Position numbers and translations under genes: made by a program. From Lachnospiraceae bacterium (GTDB taxonomy: Bacteria; Bacillota; Clostridia; Lachnospirales; Lachnospiraceae), in contig CABJAV010000001.1 in NCBI GenBank assembly GCA_902363675.1, forward strand, positions 248,001-312,000: a stretch of DNA of 64,000 nucleotides. The letters are read 5' to 3'. The notes beneath the pieces were generated by a model. It worked only from the letters and a program-made list of their open reading frames with translations. It did no database searches and was not told where the DNA came from. Below are positions 34,716-44,642 of this stretch, in pieces (the stretch's first letter is position 1; each line of letters opens with the position of its first letter).

Positions 34716-35093
34716 ATGGCAAAAAGACCAACAGCTAAATATGACTTTAAGGCTTTCGGACAAGCTATCAAAGCAGCGAGAACCGAACGAAAAGAGAGCC
34801 GTAAAAAAGTAAGTGATGAAATGTATATCTCACCACGTTATCTTGCTAATATTGAGAATAAAGGACAACAGCCGAGTTTACAAATTTTTTATGAGCTTGT
34901 AACACGCTATGATATATCCGTAGACCAATTCTTTTTCCCAGATAAATCAGCGGAAAAAGATACACAACGTAGGCAGCTTGATACACTGCTTGATAGTATG
35001 AGTGAGAAAGGAATACGGGTAGTCACCGCCACAGCAAAAGAGATAGCCGAAGTCGAAACAGAGGACAGGGGAATGTCCAGAACAGAATTTTAA
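34716..35093 (+). CDS. XRE-family regulator (Tn916 Orf9-like position)
   Basis: A 125-residue regulator with an N-terminal helix-turn-helix (FGQAIKAARTERKESRKKVSDEMYISPRYLANIENKG, broken here for length of reading) and a coiled C-terminal part. It is the only gene of the element on the plus strand, matching Orf9 in Tn916, which represses transcription of the excision module. It is divergent from the small HTH gene; the 160-bp gap between them holds both promoters. Confidence 0.88.
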   Translation: MAKRPTAKYDFKAFGQAIKAARTERKESRKKVSDEMYISPRYLANIENKGQQPSLQIFYELVTRYDISVDQFFFPDKSAEKDTQRRQLDTLLDSMSEKGIRVVTATAKEIAEVETEDRGMSRTEF

Positions 35094-35096
35094 CGT

Positions 35097-35137
35097 GAAG
35101 ACACATTGTAATCTTTCAGGAAATACAATGTGTCTTC
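35097..35137. terminator. Hairpin between XRE gene and tcpC, probable bidirectional terminator
   Basis: GAAGACACATTGTA (35097-35110) pairs with TACAATGTGTCTTC (35124-35137). It lies between two convergent genes. Confidence 0.75.
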
Positions 35138-35151
35138 TGCTTTATATAACT

Positions 35152-36060
35152 CTATTTCACAATCTTCCAGTTTTCCCCGTTCTTTTCTAGTACAAGGTTA
35201 AACTGTGATACCTGTGTTGTCATGGTCTGGTTATCCAGATATTTCACTGCAAGGGAAGCGGTCACCTGATTTCCGTTTCGGTTATAAACCGGATTCACCA
35301 GTTCCGAGAAAATATACTCTTTTCCCACAGGTTTCAGCACACCCTCATTCACATAATAGGTCAGTTCCTTTGCGGTTGCCGTAGGGTACAGCTTGAAAAA
35401 GGTAGTGAGAAATTCGTTGATTTCCTCCGTGGTGATGGAATCCACCGTACCGTCACTTTGTACCGCTTTTGGGGTGTAGCCGGATTTTACGGGAACGCTG
35501 GTGATGGTAGGGTTTTGGATAATCGTCAGGTTTCCAGAGCCGTCCACATAGACCGTCACCTGATAGGCGGAACGGACGGTTTTACTGGATTCTCCCTCTG
35601 TGATACGCTGTTCCACCGTATAGGTCACTTGATAATGCTGTTCCTTTTCCTCTGTGATTTCCCATATCTGAAAATCGGTCAGGGCAGACGATACGGGGAT
35701 GTCCTTTCGGACAGTATCTACATTCAGGGCTTGCAGCTCTCCGGTGAGATACCCTTTTAAAGCGTTTGTCCGGTTGTCAATGGAAGCGGCGGACTGTTCC
35801 CATGAATAGTAGACTTCTGCGAAATTCTCCACAAAGTTTTCTATCTTGTGGGTGTCGAGGATGGTTTCCTCAATTACTTTGGTTTCATGGACAGTATGAA
35901 TGTCTATTGCCGTGAAATTCTTATAGACGGCAAACAGGAAGCTCACTGCCAGCAGCACCCACAGGGCAATCACGGTTTTTTTATGGGTATTGACTTTGTA
36001 GACTTTCAGTTTCTTTTCTTTCTGATTTTTCTGGTTTTCCTCTTTTCTAATCTGAATCAT
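35152..36060 (-). CDS. tcpC: Conjugal transfer protein TcpC (Tn916 Orf13-like)
   Basis: A 302-residue bitopic membrane protein: basic N-terminus, one membrane helix near residues 28-46 (TVIALWVLLAVSFLFAVYKN), then two NTF2-like outside domains, ending VLEKNGENWKIVK. TcpC is the VirB8-like scaffold of Gram-positive conjugation machines. It is last in the transfer operon. Confidence 0.9.
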   Translation of the reverse strand: MIQIRKEENQKNQKEKKLKVYKVNTHKKTVIALWVLLAVSFLFAVYKNFTAIDIHTVHETKVIEETILDTHKIENFVENFAEVYYSWEQSAASIDNRTNALKGYLTGELQALNVDTVRKDIPVSSALTDFQIWEITEEKEQHYQVTYTVEQRITEGESSKTVRSAYQVTVYVDGSGNLTIIQNPTITSVPVKSGYTPKAVQSDGTVDSITTEEINEFLTTFFKLYPTATAKELTYYVNEGVLKPVGKEYIFSELVNPVYNRNGNQVTASLAVKYLDNQTMTTQVSQFNLVLEKNGENWKIVK

Positions 36061-36076
36061 ATCGGTTCATCCTTTC

Positions 36077-37081
36077 TTATTGTTTGATTCGTCCGGCTCC
36101 GGCAAGGTGCTGTTGCCAGTAGGAACCTGTCAGGTCTGCGTAACCAATGGGATTTCCGGCATGGTACATCCGGTTATTTCCCACATACAGCCCCACATGG
36201 GTGATGTAGGTTCTGGCGTTGTAGGTGGAGTGGAAAAAGACCAAATCCCCTGCTTTTGCTTCGGACAGGGGGATGTGCTGCGTCACATTGTACTGTTCCT
36301 GTGCTGTTCGTGGCAGGGCGATTCCTGCCTTGCCATAGCACCACTGCACCAGTCCCGAACAGTCAAAGGAAGTGGAGGGGGAATCGCCCCCGTACACATA
36401 CGTCCAGCCCTCATACTTTAAGGCTTCCTCCATGATAGCCTGCACCGTTTCATCATCAAACTGTGCCACGGTCAGATATTGCGATACCAAAAGGACATAG
36501 AACATATTCCCGTAGGAATACCGCCAGCCCCCGTTTTTCTCTACCGCAACAGGGTTGGTGTAGGTGACTTTCTTTCCGCCGGATTTGTCCCTTGCGAAGC
36601 TCTCTGCCAGTTCAAAGGTGTATTTTTTTCCGTGTCCTGCCACATAGTCTAGGAAACCGCCGCCGTAATTATAGGATTGAATCACGCTGTTTAAGTCACA
36701 GCCCTTTGTTTCTGCCGCTGCGAGCAGTTCCGAGAAATATTTGCAGCCCTGTTTGATGGATTCCTCTGTACTCAGGGAGTTCGGGGGAAGCCCCAGAGAT
36801 TCCGAGGACTGCATAACGTCTTCCAGCGTGCCGCCGGATTCCACCTGAATGATGGCGAGCAGCACATTTAAGTATTCCTCTATGCCATATTCCCTTGCAT
36901 ACTTTTCCAGCATAGTCTTATGGGCGAGGACTTCCTGTGATACGCTCACGCCCCCATAGATAAGGTTTCCGCCGCTTCCGCCGTCTTCCTCATCCGAGAA
37001 GACAGTCACCACCAAAAGGAGCAGGGAGAACATCATCACGAACACGCCGGAACAGGCAAAGAAAAGGTGTCTTAACTTCAT
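36077..37081 (-). CDS. Cell-wall hydrolase: lysozyme-like plus NlpC/P60 (TcpG, Orf14-like)
   Basis: A 334-residue exported enzyme that opens peptidoglycan for the transfer channel. A signal anchor (LFFACSGVFVMMFSLLLLV) leads to a lysozyme/transglycosylase-like domain (LLAIIQVESGG, VIQSYNYGGGFLDYV) and a C-terminal NlpC/P60 domain with catalytic Cys in SFDCSGLVQWCY and His in YITHVGLYVG. ATG 37081 follows GGGGAG. It overlaps the tcpH stop by four bases. Confidence 0.93.
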   Translation of the reverse strand: MKLRHLFFACSGVFVMMFSLLLLVVTVFSDEEDGGSGGNLIYGGVSVSQEVLAHKTMLEKYAREYGIEEYLNVLLAIIQVESGGTLEDVMQSSESLGLPPNSLSTEESIKQGCKYFSELLAAAETKGCDLNSVIQSYNYGGGFLDYVAGHGKKYTFELAESFARDKSGGKKVTYTNPVAVEKNGGWRYSYGNMFYVLLVSQYLTVAQFDDETVQAIMEEALKYEGWTYVYGGDSPSTSFDCSGLVQWCYGKAGIALPRTAQEQYNVTQHIPLSEAKAGDLVFFHSTYNARTYITHVGLYVGNNRMYHAGNPIGYADLTGSYWQQHLAGAGRIKQ

Positions 37082-39462
37082 GGTGTCTCCCCTTTCTTTT
37101 GTTTGGCAGCCGCTGTTACCGTTTTTGTCCACTCCTTTCTGGCGGTGGTACGCCGGATGGTAAAGTTCGATTCTTTTACCACAGGGGCAGCCCGTTTTCT
37201 TTCCGGTATCACAGGAGCCGTATCGTTCTGGAAAGGTCTTGTCGGGTGGGGAGCAGCCTGTGTGATAGTGGGAGCCGCTTTTTGTCTTTCATCTGGCTGG
37301 GATATGGAAGCAGATGGGACTATCTGGCGTTCTGTCCGTACAGGCGGTATCTGTTCATGGTGGATGGAAGCTGCCTTTACCACCGGAACCGAAGCCCGTT
37401 CTGCCACAGTTCCCCCATAAGGAACCTGTCCCCGTTCCCTGATGGATGGGGAAACCGGCTGCATGGCTGGTTTTCCTGTATGAGTGGTATCTGCATGATG
37501 TCGGAAATCTTCCGGCTGCTTTGCAGTAACAGGGCGTTCATGGACGGGAGCCGCCCCTTTGGGGGATTCGGAAGCTGTCTGTTGCGGCTGTTTTGCCTGT
37601 TCCAGTTCCGCCCTGCGTTCTGCAATGGTCTGTCTGCGGCTTTCTGCCTGTGCGTTCCGCTGTTCGGCTCTGGCAGTTCGGGTCTGGGTCACGCTGGAAG
37701 TAAAATCCCGTACTCCCTCTGATACCTGTGTTTTCCCGTGGTAAAGGGCGTACTTTGCATTGACAGGCAAATCCTTTGCCTGCTCCCGAAGCTGTCCGGC
37801 AGTATCGGCTATCTTATCTTTGGTATCTGCCACCGCACCTACCGCAGAGCCAGCCCGTTTCCATGCAGATTCCTTTTCCGGTGTTGCCTGCCCGTCTGGT
37901 CTGTTGTGGTCTGCCTGCGTCCGTTTGGAAGAACCAGATGTTGAAGCAGTTCTCTGGTCTGAGCCAGCCTGTTTTCCTGCATGATAGGCAGCCGTTCCAG
38001 CCCCAAGAGCCGCCACAGAACGTCCCAACTTATGCTGTAAACGGTGCATATGGGCGTGCATGAGCATACGGGGTCTTCGCATGATACGGCTTCCCATGCT
38101 TTGGGAATCCCCACTCTGCAAGGAGAACATCCCCATCAAATCCCCCAGCTTGAAATAAATTCCGGCAAAGGTCACTATCTGCAAGAACGCCGTCAGGAAG
38201 AACGGATATTCCCCAGACAGGTTGTAGAGCATGGTGGAAATACTGAACGCTACCGTGATAATCAGGGTGATTCCGGCTCTGGTAAGGATGGTGTTGAACA
38301 GTTTCGTAATGGCACGTTTAGACATCCCCTCAAAAGAGGGAACCATGCTAAGGAGAAAGCTCACAGGCAGGAACATGGCGTAGATGATAAAAAGCACCTG
38401 TGAGAAAATCATTATCCCCGTGAGCAGGAATACAAAAACGGAGATACCGATATTGAACATGAACAGGAAGAAGACGGTTCCCAAGCGGTTGATGGTCTTT
38501 GTGATGGTAAGGTTGGTGTTTTCCCTGTCTTCGATTTCTTCCACTACGATTTCTTCTCTGTCCTGTCCGTTGTTTTCGTCTGGACTGGTTGAGAGCAGGC
38601 GTTCCACACGGTCAGCCCCAAGACTCTCCACATCCGAGTTGCCATATTGCAGCAGGAGCCACGGCTGCTTGACCTGTATGGAAAACAGGCTGTCCCGTAT
38701 CAAATCCACGCTGTCTTTTCCTTGACTTTCCGAGTTCGGCAGCACAATCTTTGTGCCAAGGGTCAGGCTGGCATTGCTGATGTCTGCGGAAAATTCATTG
38801 ATTTTCCCGATATAATCAGGAGCATAGGCGATAAAGGCAGCGGACAGCACGAACACCACCACGAAATTGACAACGGCATGGATGGCTTTTGTGGTTTCCC
38901 GTTTGATAAGCCCTGTGTAGGCAACGTAAAGCCCCACCACCAGAATGAGAATCAGCAGGAACCCGATATAAAATCCCTCCGAGGACAAGCCGCCTGTGGT
39001 GACGCCTGCCAAGGTCTGCATATTTTTTCCAATGGAATCCGCCGTAGAGGAAATGAAATCCAGCGAGTAGGCTTCCTGAATCAGATACCCCGTGGCGTTG
39101 GAAAGGTACAGGCTGATTGTCCAGATAAAATTTGTGATGGCATACAGCCCGTACATCACCTGTTTTCCGATACCGTCCAGCCAGTTCCACGGGAGCCAGT
39201 CCCATCCGCTGTCCACATAAAAATCAAGTTGGTAGTTGTCCAGAGGATATTTGCTGTATTCGTTGGCAGTGTCCACCGTATCATCCACCAGTCCGGCAGC
39301 GTGGGCGGCTGTGCCGAAGACTGCAAGCAGCAGGAGGATGAGCAGGAGTGCCAGAAGCACCCTGCCAATCACTTTTCCTGCCATTTTCCAAGACAACCCC
39401 TTTTTTGCTGAATAGGGAACAGGGAGCTGCTGTTGGTTGGATGTTCTATGTATCACCATCAT
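37078..39462 (-). CDS. Conjugal transfer membrane protein TcpH (Orf15-like)
   Basis: A 794-residue polytopic membrane protein. A hydrophobic N-terminus ending in AHA, several membrane segments to about residue 460 (including FFLFMFNIGISVFVFLL and FIIYAMFLPVSFLLSM), then a long hydrophilic Gln/Arg/Pro-rich tail inside the cell. It is the VirB6/TrbL-like channel component. It overlaps the VirB4 stop by four bases. Confidence 0.9.
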   Translation of the reverse strand: MMVIHRTSNQQQLPVPYSAKKGLSWKMAGKVIGRVLLALLLILLLLAVFGTAAHAAGLVDDTVDTANEYSKYPLDNYQLDFYVDSGWDWLPWNWLDGIGKQVMYGLYAITNFIWTISLYLSNATGYLIQEAYSLDFISSTADSIGKNMQTLAGVTTGGLSSEGFYIGFLLILILVVGLYVAYTGLIKRETTKAIHAVVNFVVVFVLSAAFIAYAPDYIGKINEFSADISNASLTLGTKIVLPNSESQGKDSVDLIRDSLFSIQVKQPWLLLQYGNSDVESLGADRVERLLSTSPDENNGQDREEIVVEEIEDRENTNLTITKTINRLGTVFFLFMFNIGISVFVFLLTGIMIFSQVLFIIYAMFLPVSFLLSMVPSFEGMSKRAITKLFNTILTRAGITLIITVAFSISTMLYNLSGEYPFFLTAFLQIVTFAGIYFKLGDLMGMFSLQSGDSQSMGSRIMRRPRMLMHAHMHRLQHKLGRSVAALGAGTAAYHAGKQAGSDQRTASTSGSSKRTQADHNRPDGQATPEKESAWKRAGSAVGAVADTKDKIADTAGQLREQAKDLPVNAKYALYHGKTQVSEGVRDFTSSVTQTRTARAEQRNAQAESRRQTIAERRAELEQAKQPQQTASESPKGAAPVHERPVTAKQPEDFRHHADTTHTGKPAMQPVSPSIRERGQVPYGGTVAERASVPVVKAASIHHEQIPPVRTERQIVPSASISQPDERQKAAPTITQAAPHPTRPFQNDTAPVIPERKRAAPVVKESNFTIRRTTARKEWTKTVTAAAKQKKGETP

Positions 39463-41909
39463 TCCACCTCTTTTCTCACGGGCGGTCTGGTGTCAAAGGC
39501 ATGGAACAGGTCTTCAAAGATAGGATGGAACTGTATCACCCCCACACGCCCGTACAAATCACTGATAAGGCACTGTCCGTTTTCCAAGTCACGGAGCCGC
39601 TTCTGATTGTTTTCATCTTCGGAATCCACCCCGAAAAAGGCGAGGGTCTTCTTGATTTCGTTGATGTCCGTGGAACGGAACGCAAATTTCAAGCCCAGAT
39701 TGTTTTTCAGCTTTTCATCCAGCAAATCGTCCGTGTTCTGGGTGACAAAGTAAACGCCTGCGTTCATGGCACGTCCGGCACGAACCAGCTTCATAGAGAG
39801 GGTCTTGCCCTGTGCCACCTGTAAGAAGCTCCATGCTTCGTCCAAATCCACAATCTTAAACACGCTGCGGTCGGTGTGGATGAAGTCGAGGGCAAAGGTG
39901 CTGATTACAATGAGTATTGCCACGGAAAGCAGCTCCATTGTGGTGTATTCTTCAAATGAGGTTTCCTTATCCGGCAGCACCAAATCTGCTACCTGAATGA
40001 TATTGAGCTGCTTTTCAAGGCTGATGGACTGTGTGACATCCCCATCCGAAAAGAGCAGGTGTGCAAAGTCATAGTCCGTAAAGGATTCGATATGGTCGGC
40101 TATGCTGGTGCTGATGGTGGTTCCCTCCGCCCGTAGTTCCTCAATCACTTTGAAAAGCCCCCGTTCTTCACTGTTTGTTACTGCACGAATAGCTTTCCGA
40201 AGAACAGGGAACTTTTCCCCGTCACGGCTGGAAATGCCCGTTAAAAAAGTCAGGATGTCGATTGCCAGTGATTCGGAATCCTTTGGGTTCTCCATAATCA
40301 CATACGGGTCAAGTAAGCCCCTGTTCTGTTCCTCCGAAGTCAGGTTTACGATATTGATTTCATGGGCGATTTCCGGCAAGGTTTCTTTCCAACGTCCCCG
40401 TTCCGCTTTCGGGTCAACAATGAGAGCCTGTGCCCCAAATAATACGGAATAATAGACAATCATGTTGTTGCTGAATGATTTTCCACCGCCGAGGGAGCCG
40501 ACAAAAGCGGCAGCAAGGGCGTTGGTGACGGAGCCTTTTACCCCTTGACTGGCAAGGGCAGGCTTTAAGTACACGTTTCTTCCCGTATCAAGGCTGTACC
40601 CGATATAAATGCCCTCCGGTTCCCCTAACATCTGGGTTGCCCCGAAGCCAAGACCAGCGAGGAAGTCGCTGGTGACATACTGGATATAATCGTTCAGATA
40701 CCGTTTGCTGGCAGGGAGAAATTCCCCATGCAGCCCCAGCATATCCCCAAAGGGGCGAACCAGCTTCACGTTCAAATCGTCATAAAAATCTTTCACCTCA
40801 TTGCAGCGGCGTTTCAGTTCTTCCAAGTCGGGAGCCGTCACACGCACCACATAGGACAGCTTATACATGGATTCCTTGCTCTGGTCTAAGGTGGATTCCA
40901 GCTCATTCACGCTGTCTAAAGCGTCCACCACGTTTGTACTGGTTTCGCTGTCATTCTGCCATGCGTGGTTGTCCAAATCTTTCAGCTCTTTTTTCTTGTT
41001 CCGCACCGTGGAGAGGGCTTTCCGGTTTGTGACAATCTCCACATTCATAGAGGTATCAATGGGAAAGGTGAATTGCTGCTGCTGATAGTAAAAGATTTCC
41101 GAGGATGGGAAGTCCAGTTCTCCCACAATGCTGTTGATGGTAAAGTAGGCGGCATAGACCGTCCCGTCTTCCTGTTCGATTTTCAGATACCGCTGGTTTT
41201 CCTCTATCAGACAACGGGTGGGTTTGATGAGGTCATAGTATTTCACCAGCGTTTCCTCCTGAAACCGTTTCTTCGGAAGATAATACTCATAATCTTCGTA
41301 GGCGGTTCCGGTCTGCCCGTATAAATGCTCAATCAGGTAGCCAAAATCGTCCTTATCCAGCCGCCGGACTTTGAAGCGGCGTGAGATTTTACTTTCCAGC
41401 AGTTTTTCCATCTTCTGAAACCGCCAGATTTCCTCATTGCTCATGGAAACAAAATCCCCCATGAGCTTGTGGTTGACTTCATGGAGGAAGTCGGAAACGG
41501 CGGTCTTTGCTTCTCTGCGGAACTGCTTCATGGTGACTTCCTGCTCATTGACAAGCAGCTTGAAACCGATAAAAAAGCGGTAGTCCACCTGATTTTCCCC
41601 TATCATGGAAATCAGGGCTTCGGTCTGTGCGTTAATCTTTGCACAGGCAACGTCCTTTAACTTGCCTGTCACTTCCTGTTTGGAGCGTTCCTGTGCCGCC
41701 CGTATGCTGGATTCGGTGCTGATTTGCAGGGCGTGAATCTTCCCGTCCCTGTTCTGGGCGATAAGCTGCCGGAACGAATCGTGTACCTGATATTTCTGTT
41801 CGGGGCTTAAAAAGGAATAGTTGTAGGGAAGCAGCTCATAGTAAGCGAAGCACTCCCCGTCATGGTTGAACACAAGGTTATTTTCGATATACTTAATCGG
41901 ATATGCCAT
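39459..41909 (-). CDS. VirB4-like conjugation ATPase (TcpF, Orf16-like)
   Basis: An 816-residue motor ATPase with Walker A FVGSLGGGKSFSNN near residue 475, Walker B FKIVDLDEAWSFLQ near 690 and the downstream VTQNTDDLL block. It powers assembly of or DNA movement through the mating channel. ATG 41909 follows AAGGAGTG. It overlaps tcpE by 17 bases. Confidence 0.95.
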   Translation of the reverse strand: MAYPIKYIENNLVFNHDGECFAYYELLPYNYSFLSPEQKYQVHDSFRQLIAQNRDGKIHALQISTESSIRAAQERSKQEVTGKLKDVACAKINAQTEALISMIGENQVDYRFFIGFKLLVNEQEVTMKQFRREAKTAVSDFLHEVNHKLMGDFVSMSNEEIWRFQKMEKLLESKISRRFKVRRLDKDDFGYLIEHLYGQTGTAYEDYEYYLPKKRFQEETLVKYYDLIKPTRCLIEENQRYLKIEQEDGTVYAAYFTINSIVGELDFPSSEIFYYQQQQFTFPIDTSMNVEIVTNRKALSTVRNKKKELKDLDNHAWQNDSETSTNVVDALDSVNELESTLDQSKESMYKLSYVVRVTAPDLEELKRRCNEVKDFYDDLNVKLVRPFGDMLGLHGEFLPASKRYLNDYIQYVTSDFLAGLGFGATQMLGEPEGIYIGYSLDTGRNVYLKPALASQGVKGSVTNALAAAFVGSLGGGKSFSNNMIVYYSVLFGAQALIVDPKAERGRWKETLPEIAHEINIVNLTSEEQNRGLLDPYVIMENPKDSESLAIDILTFLTGISSRDGEKFPVLRKAIRAVTNSEERGLFKVIEELRAEGTTISTSIADHIESFTDYDFAHLLFSDGDVTQSISLEKQLNIIQVADLVLPDKETSFEEYTTMELLSVAILIVISTFALDFIHTDRSVFKIVDLDEAWSFLQVAQGKTLSMKLVRAGRAMNAGVYFVTQNTDDLLDEKLKNNLGLKFAFRSTDINEIKKTLAFFGVDSEDENNQKRLRDLENGQCLISDLYGRVGVIQFHPIFEDLFHAFDTRPPVRKEVE

Positions 41910-42285
41910 AAATATCACTCCTTACTGCCGTGATGGGCTGTGCCGGATATTCCTTTTCCAGCTTCACGGGCTTTCCTGCATAGGTCAGTTTCGGGCGTAC
42001 CAGATATGCCAGTACGGATTTCAGGAAGCCGTAAGGCTTCTTCCCGTCAAAGGTCTTCTGGCACATGAACCAAGTGAGGGCAAAGGGTACGCCGAAGTAT
42101 TTCAAAAATGCTCCGTCAATGAATGAAAGGGGAGGGAGGTTCCCCAAGAGCATAACTGCAAACACCGATACCACGAACCACGCCATCTGTGTGAACGTGA
42201 TGGGGAATGGCAGCTTAAAATCATTGATGGAATAGAGTACCTTTTCCACCGACCAGATACTGGTATAGCTTCGTATTTTCTTCAT
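41893..42285 (-). CDS. Conjugal transfer protein TcpE (Orf17-like)
   Basis: A 130-residue protein with two hydrophobic segments (FTQMAWFVVSVFAVMLLGNL near residue 31, FGVPFALTWFMC near 65), matching the TcpE/Orf17 family, a small inner-membrane component of the mating complex. GGACGG lies near the start. Confidence 0.88.
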   Translation of the reverse strand: MKKIRSYTSIWSVEKVLYSINDFKLPFPITFTQMAWFVVSVFAVMLLGNLPPLSFIDGAFLKYFGVPFALTWFMCQKTFDGKKPYGFLKSVLAYLVRPKLTYAGKPVKLEKEYPAQPITAVRSDIYGISD

Positions 42286-42375
42286 GTTGTCCGTCCTTTC
42301 TAAAAAATGGGGACAGCAAAAGCCGCCCCTGAATAAAAAACCCGCCTGTATTTCCTGAAAGAGATACAGACGAGT

Positions 42376-42873
42376 CTACCGTAAGATTTCATATACGCCG
42401 TGGTTCGTGACAATAAAGGTTCCATCCAATTCCATGTCACGCCCATAGGCTGCATAGTCGATATAGTTTTGTAAGTGTGCCGGAAGTTCGCCAAGCTGTC
42501 CGCTTTCTTCCAGATAGTAGCGAGCCACATCCGCCATATCATCACAGCCGGAATGGCAGATAATATCATCTTCATGCTCACAGAGTTCTTCGATACTGCC
42601 AAAGTAGGATTGCAGCTCTGATAGTTCCTCCTGAATGTATTCCGGTAAGTCCTCCACCATTTCACACAGGCGGTTGATTTCCTCAATGGGGGTATATTCG
42701 TCAATCTCAAAGGGCAGCTCATAATCATGGATGGCGTATTCCTCATATTCATCATTCAAACCGATACGTTCTTTGACTTCCTCAAAGTCTACAGGCGGCG
42801 TGAACCATGCCCCTACCAGTTCGCCCTCATTGTATTTGCCTAAGTTGGCAATGTAAATCCGCATTTCTTCCAC
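42376..42873 (-). CDS. ardA: Antirestriction protein ArdA (Orf18-like)
   Basis: A 165-residue, strongly acidic DNA mimic that blocks type I restriction enzymes in a new host. It opens EEMRIYIANLGKYNEGEL, and contains YEEYAIHDYELPFEIDEYT and a C-terminal FIVTNHGVYEI. The GTG at 42873 is preferred: GGAGGTG lies six bases before, and Tn916 ArdA begins at the matching residue. ATGs at 42897 and 42864 are poorer fits. Confidence 0.92.
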   Translation of the reverse strand: MEEMRIYIANLGKYNEGELVGAWFTPPVDFEEVKERIGLNDEYEEYAIHDYELPFEIDEYTPIEEINRLCEMVEDLPEYIQEELSELQSYFGSIEELCEHEDDIICHSGCDDMADVARYYLEESGQLGELPAHLQNYIDYAAYGRDMELDGTFIVTNHGVYEILR

Positions 42874-42993
42874 AGTGTCACCTCCATTCTCTGTCATGCT
42901 CCTTTTGGGGAGTTACGCTCCCCAAGCCCCTAGTGGACTTCCGCCATGAAGCAATCAGAGCTTGCTCCATAACGGAAGTGTAAAATGGGTTTC

Positions 42994-43215
42994 CTATGCA
43001 CCGATAATCTTATTGAACAGTTCCAGTAAGATGTCCTTTACACCGTCCGCATTGAAGACCAGACCAACCGCTACAAGGGACACCACCAGAAAGCCAATAA
43101 GTTTGGAAAATTCCCTCTTAAATCCGAGGTACAGTCCAATCACCACGATTGCCAGCAGCACAAGGGACTGGGCGTTGGATAAAAACCAGTTGTAAAGATT
43201 CTGTCCGAAATTCAT
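42994..43215 (-). CDS. Small conjugation membrane protein TcpD-like (Orf19 position)
   Basis: A 73-residue protein with two hydrophobic helices (SLVLLAIVVIGLYLG and LIGFLVVSLVAVGLVF) and a short amphipathic end. AAAGGAGC precedes the ATG. The size and place between the relaxase and ardA fit TcpD-like proteins. Confidence 0.82.
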   Translation of the reverse strand: MNFGQNLYNWFLSNAQSLVLLAIVVIGLYLGFKREFSKLIGFLVVSLVAVGLVFNADGVKDILLELFNKIIGA

Positions 43216-43266
43216 AAAAGCTCCTTTCTTTCCTGTAAGATTCCTTATGTTTCAAGATTGCCGCCG

Positions 43267-44448
43267 TTAAAGCACCACCTCCTTTGCATCGGCGGCTTGC
43301 TGTTTCAGGATTTTTTCATGCTTCTCCGTCAGTCTTGCATGGGTGATGATGTCATGGACAATCTGGGTGTGGTTCATCTTATCCAGACGGAGAGCCAGCT
43401 TTAACGTGGGGGCTACCTGATGGGAGAGCCAGTGCAGGGTGCGTTCAAAGGAATAGGGTTCCGGTTTGGTTGTCAGTTTCAGGCTTCCCCTGTGTTCCCC
43501 GATAAACCACGCCCATTCCTCACTGATACGCCAGTCAGAACGGGGCTTCGTATCGTCCCTGTCCACGAACCGGACATAGCGGTTGATGATTTGAAAGGCT
43601 GTCCGTTCTGGATTGTCATGTTCTAACAGGTCACGGATGGCGTAAAAGGCACGCTCATTTTTCAGCCGGATTTCAAAGCGGTTCTTTACCTCTGCGTCTG
43701 CAATGGGAATATCATGCTTTTTGTACTGCTCATAGTCTTTTTCATAAATGCAGAAGTACACCTCACTTTGGAGGGAGCCGATATACAGGGTGTTCCCCAT
43801 ACATTCTTTTTCCTCACGCCGTACCAGTTCGCCGCTGCGGTAGCTTTTGAAGCTGCGGAAGACCGAGATACATTCCTCATTCCGGCACTTCTCTGTCAGA
43901 TGGGGAATGTTCAGGATTCCCGTTTTGTCATTGATGGCAAGGTCAAGCCGCTTCATCACGCCGTCCTCCATGAGAACGTCCATGAAAAACTCATACCAGC
44001 TCCGTTCCTGTGCCAGCAGATAGCTTTCAAACTGGCGGCAGCCACGCCCTTTCAGTTCCAGCAGCACCCCTTTTTCCAGTTCCGGCGATACCAGAACGAA
44101 AATATCACCCAGATAGTAATGCTCTGTGTAAGAATAGAAGCCGTAGTCTTCATGGATAAAGTAGGGTAGTTTTAACCGCAGCACGTCTTCCACGATATGC
44201 TTCACATCCGTAGTGGGAAAGCGAATCCTCACATAGTCAAAGAGCATTTCAAGGGGATTGTCTGGATTGAAGCGTTCCAGAGCTTCCGTGATGGCTTCCT
44301 GTAATGCTTCGGATGGGTGAGCCTTGCCCGTTTCAATATCGCTCAGGTACGGACGGGTGATTCCGGCAGCTAACGCAAGTTTCTGTTGTGAGATACCGTA
44401 AACTTCCCGTTTCTCTTTGATGTCCCGTACCCATGTTTCTTCATTCAG
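43267..44448 (-). CDS. MobT-family relaxase (Orf20-like)
   Basis: Nicks oriT and pilots the strand in transfer. About 393 residues: an N-terminal XRE-type helix-turn-helix (KREVYGISQQKLALAAGITRPYLSDIETG) followed by a replication-initiator fold (RLDLAINDKTGILNI, CISVFRSFKSYRSGELV, YIGSLQSEVYFCIYEKDYEQ). The start is probably the CTG at 44448: AGGAGGG lies seven bases before and Tn916 Orf20 begins here. The open frame reaches 44673 but that part is oriT DNA. Confidence 0.88.
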   Translation of the reverse strand: MNEETWVRDIKEKREVYGISQQKLALAAGITRPYLSDIETGKAHPSEALQEAITEALERFNPDNPLEMLFDYVRIRFPTTDVKHIVEDVLRLKLPYFIHEDYGFYSYTEHYYLGDIFVLVSPELEKGVLLELKGRGCRQFESYLLAQERSWYEFFMDVLMEDGVMKRLDLAINDKTGILNIPHLTEKCRNEECISVFRSFKSYRSGELVRREEKECMGNTLYIGSLQSEVYFCIYEKDYEQYKKHDIPIADAEVKNRFEIRLKNERAFYAIRDLLEHDNPERTAFQIINRYVRFVDRDDTKPRSDWRISEEWAWFIGEHRGSLKLTTKPEPYSFERTLHWLSHQVAPTLKLALRLDKMNHTQIVHDIITHARLTEKHEKILKQQAADAKEVVL

Positions 44449-44463
44449 TGAAAATCCCTCCTG

Positions 44464-44640
44464 TCTAAAAAAGCGTATGTCAACTTTAGGAGCCTTGTTG
44501 ACACACGCCAGATATGGGGAAAATCCCTTATGTACCTTGGGATTCTTCCCTGTTGTTTGGTTGTTGCCTGTCGATTTGTACCCCTCTGTTAGATACGAGG
44601 GGTTTATGCTGGCGTGCCTTGCGGCACACCAGCCACAGCA
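44464..44640 (-). other. Origin of transfer region (oriT)
   Basis: Lies between the relaxase and TcpA genes as in Tn916. On the minus strand it has the inverted repeat CCCCTC-N10-GAGGGG followed by TACAAATCGACAGGCAACAA, which resembles the Tn916 nick region. Other short repeats lie nearby. Confidence 0.78.
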
Positions 44641-44642
44641 GG

